Part shown: positions 60,662 to 64,000 of the stretch, piece by piece | Layout of the letters: the number at the start of each line of letters is the position of its first letter | How positions within the stretch are numbered: the stretch's first letter is position 1 | NCBI GenBank assembly: GCA_902825215.1 | Contig: LR782234.1 | Location: forward strand, 868,001-932,000 | Length of the DNA stretch: 64,000 bases | Direction: 5' to 3' | Source: Pseudomonas fluorescens | GTDB lineage: Bacteria; Pseudomonadota; Gammaproteobacteria; Pseudomonadales; Pseudomonadaceae | Program-made: the position numbers and the translations under genes | The notes under the pieces: model-generated | The model's input: the letters and a program-made list of their open reading frames with translations, nothing else | Told to the model about the DNA's origin: nothing | The model's database searches: none

Positions 60662-61825
60662 TTAAACGTAATACGACTTCAACGGCGGAAACCCGTTGAA
60701 TTCAACCGCGCTGTAACTGGTGGTATAGGCCCCGGTCGACAACCAGTACAAACGATCACCAATCGCCAGGTTCAGCGGCAGACCGTACTTGTAGTTCTCG
60801 TACATGATGTCGGCGCTGTCACAGGTCGGGCCGGCGATCACGACTTCTTCCATCTCGCCTTTCTTCTCGGTCCAGATCGGGAACTTGATCGCCTCGTCCA
60901 TGGTTTCGATCAGGCCGGAGAACTTGCCCACATCGGTGTACACCCAGCGCTCGACGGCGGTGCGGGATTTACGCGCCACCAGCACCACTTCGCTGACCAG
61001 GATGCCGGCGTTGGCGATCAGCGAACGGCCCGGCTCAAGGATGATTTCCGGCAGGTCATCACCGAAGTCTTCCTTGAGGAAACGGATGATTTCTTCGGCG
61101 TAGGTTTCCAGGCTGTTGGTGCGGGTGATGTAGTTGGCCGGGAAGCCACCGCCCATGTTGATCAGCTTGAGGTGGATGCCGTCTTCTTCTTTCAGGCGCT
61201 CGAAGATCACTTTGACCTTGGCGATCGCTGCGTCCCAGACGCTGATGTCGCGCTGTTGCGAACCAACGTGGAACGAGATGCCGTAAGGCACCAGGCCGAG
61301 GTCACGGGCGAGGATCAGCAGGTCCATGGCCATGTCGGTCTGGCAGCCGAACTTGCGCGACAACGGCCAGTCAGCGGTGGTCGAGCCTTCGGTCAGGATG
61401 CGCACGTAAACTTTCGAACCCGGCGCAGCCTTGGCGATGTTGCGCAGGTCGGCTTCGGAATCGGTGGAAAACAGACGCACGCCTTTCTCATAGAAGTAGC
61501 GGATGTCCTTGGATTTCTTGATGGTGTTGCCGTAGCTGATGCGGTCGGCGCTGACGCCGCGGTCCATGACCTTGTCCAGCTCGTAGATCGAGGCGATGTC
61601 GAAGCTCGAACCTTTGTCCTTGAGCAGGTCGATGATCTCGACCGCCGGGTTGGCCTTGACCGCGTAGTAGACCTTGGCGAATTCGAAACCGGCGCGCAGG
61701 TCATCGTAGGCCTGGGCGATCATCGCGGTGTCGATCACCACGAACGGGGTTTCCTGTTTGTCGGCGAACGCCTTCATTTTGTCAAAAGTGGCGCGCGCGA
61801 AATAATCTTCGACCTTGATCGACAT
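60662..61825 (-). CDS. speC: Ornithine decarboxylase, alanine-racemase fold (SpeC)
   Basis: 387 residues from ATG 61825 (GTAGGAGTT upstream); an in-frame ATG at 61918 would add 31 codons without a ribosome site. It is a fold-type III PLP decarboxylase: the PLP lysine is in VYYAVKANPAVEI, the phosphate loop includes GGGFPANY, and the partner-subunit Cys is in AGPTCDSADIMYENY. It makes putrescine from ornithine (lysine may be a side substrate). Related to eukaryotic-type ODC rather than E. coli SpeC. A terminator and a 16-codon frame lie in its 279-nt leader. Confidence 0.93.
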   Translation of the reverse strand: MSIKVEDYFARATFDKMKAFADKQETPFVVIDTAMIAQAYDDLRAGFEFAKVYYAVKANPAVEIIDLLKDKGSSFDIASIYELDKVMDRGVSADRISYGNTIKKSKDIRYFYEKGVRLFSTDSEADLRNIAKAAPGSKVYVRILTEGSTTADWPLSRKFGCQTDMAMDLLILARDLGLVPYGISFHVGSQQRDISVWDAAIAKVKVIFERLKEEDGIHLKLINMGGGFPANYITRTNSLETYAEEIIRFLKEDFGDDLPEIILEPGRSLIANAGILVSEVVLVARKSRTAVERWVYTDVGKFSGLIETMDEAIKFPIWTEKKGEMEEVVIAGPTCDSADIMYENYKYGLPLNLAIGDRLYWLSTGAYTTSYSAVEFNGFPPLKSYYV

Positions 61826-61930
61826 GCTGGGAACTCCTACTGGCAAACAAAAAGTATCAATGGGTGCAAATGAACGCCCTCCGTATCCCCACTTTGGTTC
61901 GCCTACTTCCCAAGGCATGTCGCCGAAAGC

Positions 61931-61967
61931 AAAAAGGCCCAGGGATGTGCAGCTATCCCTTGGCCTT
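61931..61967 (-). terminator. Minus-strand terminator in the speC leader (candidate attenuator)
   Basis: On the minus strand AAGGCC-A-AGGGAT pairs with ATCCCT-G-GGCCTT around an 8-nt loop (61954-61947), 12 base pairs with one A-G mismatch, followed by TTT. The T-run exists only on the minus strand. It lies 105 nt upstream of the speC ATG and no gene end precedes it except the leader frame, so it should cut off speC transcription unless prevented. Confidence 0.75.
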
Positions 61968-62053
61968 GCTGTCTCGTCGTCAGTACTTGAGCCGGATGGA
62001 TCGTTTCCAGCATGGACGTTCGGCGCGAACTTTAGGGCGTGAGGGGGTTGAGA

Positions 62054-62104
62054 TCAACTAAAAATGTCGCGTTTTTGCACGCTTCTGACGTGCGACGCGT
62101 TCAT
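62054..62104 (-). CDS. Candidate 16-residue leader peptide upstream of speC
   Basis: ATG 62104 to TGA 62054 encodes MNASHVRSVQKRDIFS. The ribosome binding site AAGGAG sits 2-3 nt before a TG-ATG, as good as any in the window. The peptide is basic (R, K, R, H) and ends six residues after a KR pair. It is too short for gene finders. It precedes a terminator by 86 nt and speC by 228 nt, which is leader-peptide geometry. I do not recognise the peptide; the HVR segment recalls HIR in enterobacterial SpeFL only weakly. Confidence 0.55.
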   Translation of the reverse strand: MNASHVRSVQKRDIFS

Positions 62105-62222
62105 CACTCCTTGTAGCCGACCGAGATGACGGAAAGATGTTCCCGGCAATTTTTCGAGTGTTAAACATACCTGCACGTTCGCGGCTTTTGGCGGCGAAGT
62201 CAGTGGTAAGTGTGATGGCGGC

Positions 62223-62237
62223 AACATCGGCGATGTT
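62223..62237. promoter_or_regulatory. Perfect dyad upstream of the speC leader
   Basis: AACATCG-G-CGATGTT, two 7-bp arms with a single centre base, 119 nt upstream of the leader frame. It is a plausible operator for a dimeric regulator; none is identifiable here. No convincing -35/-10 pair was found nearby. Confidence 0.45.
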
Positions 62238-62362
62238 AGCGGCGATGGAGGGGCGGGAGGGGGATTTTAGGTGTTTCAGACAGTAGGTTCGAGGGCCATT
62301 CAGAGGAGCGGGTGTTGAGATTCTTTTCCGGCTCGTGAATGAAGAAAAAATTACGCAAATCC

Positions 62363-62456
62363 TGTGGGAGCGAGCCTGCTCGCGAAGGCAATTTCACAAT
62401 CGACATAGCAGCGACTGACATTGCGCTTTCGCGAGCAGGCTCGCTCCCACAGGGAT
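62363..62456. repeat. REP doublet 5
   Basis: Inverted GTGGGAGCGAGCCTGCTCGCGAA cores directly after the opuCA stop codon, in the 649-nt gap to speC. The remaining unassigned part of that gap, 62238-62362, shows only GC-rich and AT-rich patches with no frame I would call. Confidence 0.92.
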
Positions 62457-62474
62457 TTGTGTTTTACCGATTAA

Positions 62475-63632
62475 TCAGGCGACCACGGCCTCAGCTGGCG
62501 AGACGATGTTGGTCTTCATCCCCCGCGAACGGCCCGAACTCAGGTACGCCGCAATCGACTCTTGCGTCACCTCACCGAGGAACACCCGTTCGGCATCCAT
62601 CACCGGCAGCCAGGCGCGGTTGAACTCGTACATGCGCGACAACAGGATGCGCAAGTGCTCGTCGTACGCCGCGGTGGCGTTGAACTCACGCAGGAACTGC
62701 GCGCAGGTGCCGGTCTGGCGATGCAGGTCGCGACGGCGGACATAGCCCAGCGCCTTGTTATCGGCGCAGGTCACCACGACGTAGCGACGGTCGTGTTCGT
62801 CCATCAATTCCAGCGCATCGGCCACCGGCGTTTCCGGACTCACCGACGGCGCGTTGTCTGCCGCGTCTTCGGCTTTCACCAACAGCAAACGCTTGAGCGT
62901 GCTGTCCTGACCGACGAAGTTGCTGACGAAATCATCCGCCGGGTGCGCGAGCAGGGTGTCCGGATGATCGATTTGCAGCAGTTTGCCGGCGCGGAAGATC
63001 GCAATTTTGTCGCCAAGCTTGATCGCCTCGTCGATGTCATGGCTGACCATGATCACGGTCTTGTTCAGCGCGCGCTGCATCTCGAAGAATTCGTTCTGGA
63101 TCATCTCGCGGTTGATCGGGTCGACCGCGCCGAACGGCTCGTCCATCAGCAGCAGCGGTGCGTCGGCTGCCAGTGCGCGGATCACGCCGATGCGCTGCTG
63201 CTGGCCACCGGACAATTCACGCGGATAGCGATGCAGATACTGCTTGGGCTCGAGCTTGATCATGCTCATCAGTTCGCGGGCGCGGTCGTGGCATTTCTGC
63301 TTGTCCCAGCCGAGCAGTTTCGGCACCACGACGATGTTCTCTTCGATGGTCATGTTGGGGAACAGACCGATCTGCTGAATCACATAACCGATGTTGCGGC
63401 GCAGGGTCACTTCGTCGAGATCGGTGGTGTCTTCGCCGTTGATCAGGATCTTGCCCGAGGTCGGTTTGATCAGGCGGTTGATCATTTTCAGCGTGGTGCT
63501 TTTGCCGCAACCCGATGGCCCGAGGAACACGCAGATCTCGCCTTCATTGACGGTCAGGCTTACCGAGTCCACGGCTTTGATGTCTTTGCCGTTGCTTTGG
63601 AAGGTCTTGCTGAGGTTTTGAAGTTCGATCAT
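62475..63632 (-). CDS. opuCA: Osmoprotectant ABC transporter ATP-binding protein (OpuCA/ProV-like)
   Basis: 385 residues from ATG 63632 (AAAAGGAC upstream), overlapping the permease stop. ABC motifs: Walker A LGPSGCGKSTTLKMIN, signature LSGGQQQRIGVIRAL, Walker B LLLMDEPFGAVDPINR, H-loop VSHD. Two CBS domains follow from about residue 250 (TPVADALELMDEHDRRYVVV and LSRMYEFNRAWLPVMDAERV), which in this family sense ionic strength or c-di-AMP-like signals. It energises import of glycine betaine, choline or similar solutes. Confidence 0.93.
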   Translation of the reverse strand: MIELQNLSKTFQSNGKDIKAVDSVSLTVNEGEICVFLGPSGCGKSTTLKMINRLIKPTSGKILINGEDTTDLDEVTLRRNIGYVIQQIGLFPNMTIEENIVVVPKLLGWDKQKCHDRARELMSMIKLEPKQYLHRYPRELSGGQQQRIGVIRALAADAPLLLMDEPFGAVDPINREMIQNEFFEMQRALNKTVIMVSHDIDEAIKLGDKIAIFRAGKLLQIDHPDTLLAHPADDFVSNFVGQDSTLKRLLLVKAEDAADNAPSVSPETPVADALELMDEHDRRYVVVTCADNKALGYVRRRDLHRQTGTCAQFLREFNATAAYDEHLRILLSRMYEFNRAWLPVMDAERVFLGEVTQESIAAYLSSGRSRGMKTNIVSPAEAVVA

Positions 63633-64000
63633 TTGAGAAGTCCTTTTGGAGTCAACGAGCGTTGCAGCCATTGGAGAAACAGGTCGGCGAAGATCGCCAG
63701 GAGACTGACCAGCAGCGCGCCGACGATGAGCATCGACATGTCGCTGCGGCTGATGGACGCGAGGATCAGCACACCGAGGCCGCCGGCGCCGATGGTCGCG
63801 GCGATGGTCATCACGCCGATGTTCATCACCACGGCGGTGCGCACGCCGGCGAGGATCACCGGCACCGCAATTGGCAGTTCAACCATGCGCAAGCGCTGGC
63901 CGAAGGTCATGCCGATGCCGCGCGCGGCTTCACGAATACCCGGCTCGACGCCGGTGAGGGCGAGGTAGGTGTTGCGCATGATCGGCAGCAGTGAATACAG
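63629..64000 (-). CDS. opuCB: Osmoprotectant ABC transporter permease (OpuCB-like), 3' part
   Basis: The last 123 residues are visible; the start lies past the right edge. It contains the permease EAA-type loop (EAARGIGMTFGQRLRMVELP) and the conserved AVVMNIGVMTIAATIGAGGLG with GVLILASI, typical of ProW/OpuCB permeases, plus a last membrane helix. Its stop overlaps the opuCA start by 4 nt (ATGA), giving translational coupling. Confidence 0.92.
   Translation of the reverse strand: MYSLLPIMRNTYLALTGVEPGIREAARGIGMTFGQRLRMVELPIAVPVILAGVRTAVVMNIGVMTIAATIGAGGLGVLILASISRSDMSMLIVGALLVSLLAIFADLFLQWLQRSLTPKGLLK

Noticed and set aside
61826..61918. N-terminal extension of speC from ATG 61918
   Set aside because: 31 extra codons without a ribosome site, ahead of a start with GTAGGAG and the expected family N-terminus.
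62130..62145. GGAAC motif upstream of the speC leader frame as an AlgU/ECF -35 box
   Set aside because: The matching -10 at 16-17 nt is poor, and the start would fall on the ribosome site of the leader frame.
37925..62456. Repeated palindromic units that might be read as a CRISPR array
   Set aside because: The units occur as isolated inverted doublets kilobases apart, with no regular direct repeats or spacers and no cas genes.
62236..62623. Short frames over the REP doublet near opuCA
   Set aside because: Both strands translate the REP sequence itself (SRAGSLPQ), a common false gene in this genus.

Overview
The window reads as chromosomal DNA of a Pseudomonas of the fluorescens group. It is GC-rich and densely coded. 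It carries several copies of the short palindromic repeats typical of those genomes (core GTGGGAGCGAGCCTGCTCGCGAA). From memory, most gene order matches two blocks of the P. aeruginosa PAO1 map, around PA4770-PA4740 and PA4524-PA4513. Nothing looks like a prophage, an insertion sequence, a CRISPR array or a defence island. The novelty is in leaders, intergenic repeats and a few small genes.

Region by region. (1) 1-3400: lactate use, with lldE (cut by the left edge) and lldP on the minus strand and a divergent FadR-type regulator; a perfect dyad lies in the shared promoter region. (2) 3400-9000: smpB, a Na+-dependent transporter, ratA-rnfH, bamE, fur, and recN with a LexA box over its promoter. 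(3) 9200-19300: grpE-dnaK-dnaJ (two heat-shock promoters), dapB, carAB with a strong terminator in the carA leader, and greA. (4) 19300-35500: the translation/RNA/envelope superoperon: a membrane protein, yhbY, rlmE, ftsH, folP, glmM, tpiA, secG, tRNA-Leu, tRNA-fMet, rimP, nusA, infB, rbfA, truB, rpsO, pnp. (5) 35600-36800: tRNA-Thr, a secreted coiled-coil protein built from repeats, and a small acidic protein. (6) 36800-44000: nadC, a DUF1631 protein, ampD-ampE and a chemoreceptor. (7) 44000-51650: a TatD-family nuclease, the regulator Cra, and the fructose PTS operon fruBKA. (8) 51800-60400: a PhoD-type phosphatase and the iron cluster piuB-piuA / piuC / Sel1 protein. (9) 60600-64000: speC (ornithine decarboxylase) with a long leader, then an osmoprotectant ABC transporter (opuCA, start of opuCB) running off the right edge.

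The most interesting signal is upstream of speC on the minus strand. A 16-codon reading frame with a near-ideal ribosome binding site is followed 86 nt later by a strand-specific Rho-independent terminator, still 105 nt short of the speC start. This is the layout of a leader-peptide attenuator, comparable in principle to enterobacterial speFL ahead of speF, but I do not recognise this peptide. carA, which supplies the arginine/ornithine and pyrimidine pathways, also has a strong terminator between its likely promoter and its UUG start.

Other second-look items are a ~200-bp MITE-like element present twice in opposite orientation (53378-53612 and 60363-60555), five REP doublets, and two further families of dispersed dyad repeats. 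Several regulatory sites can be read directly: LexA, Cra, Fur-like, LldR-like and two sigma-32 promoters.
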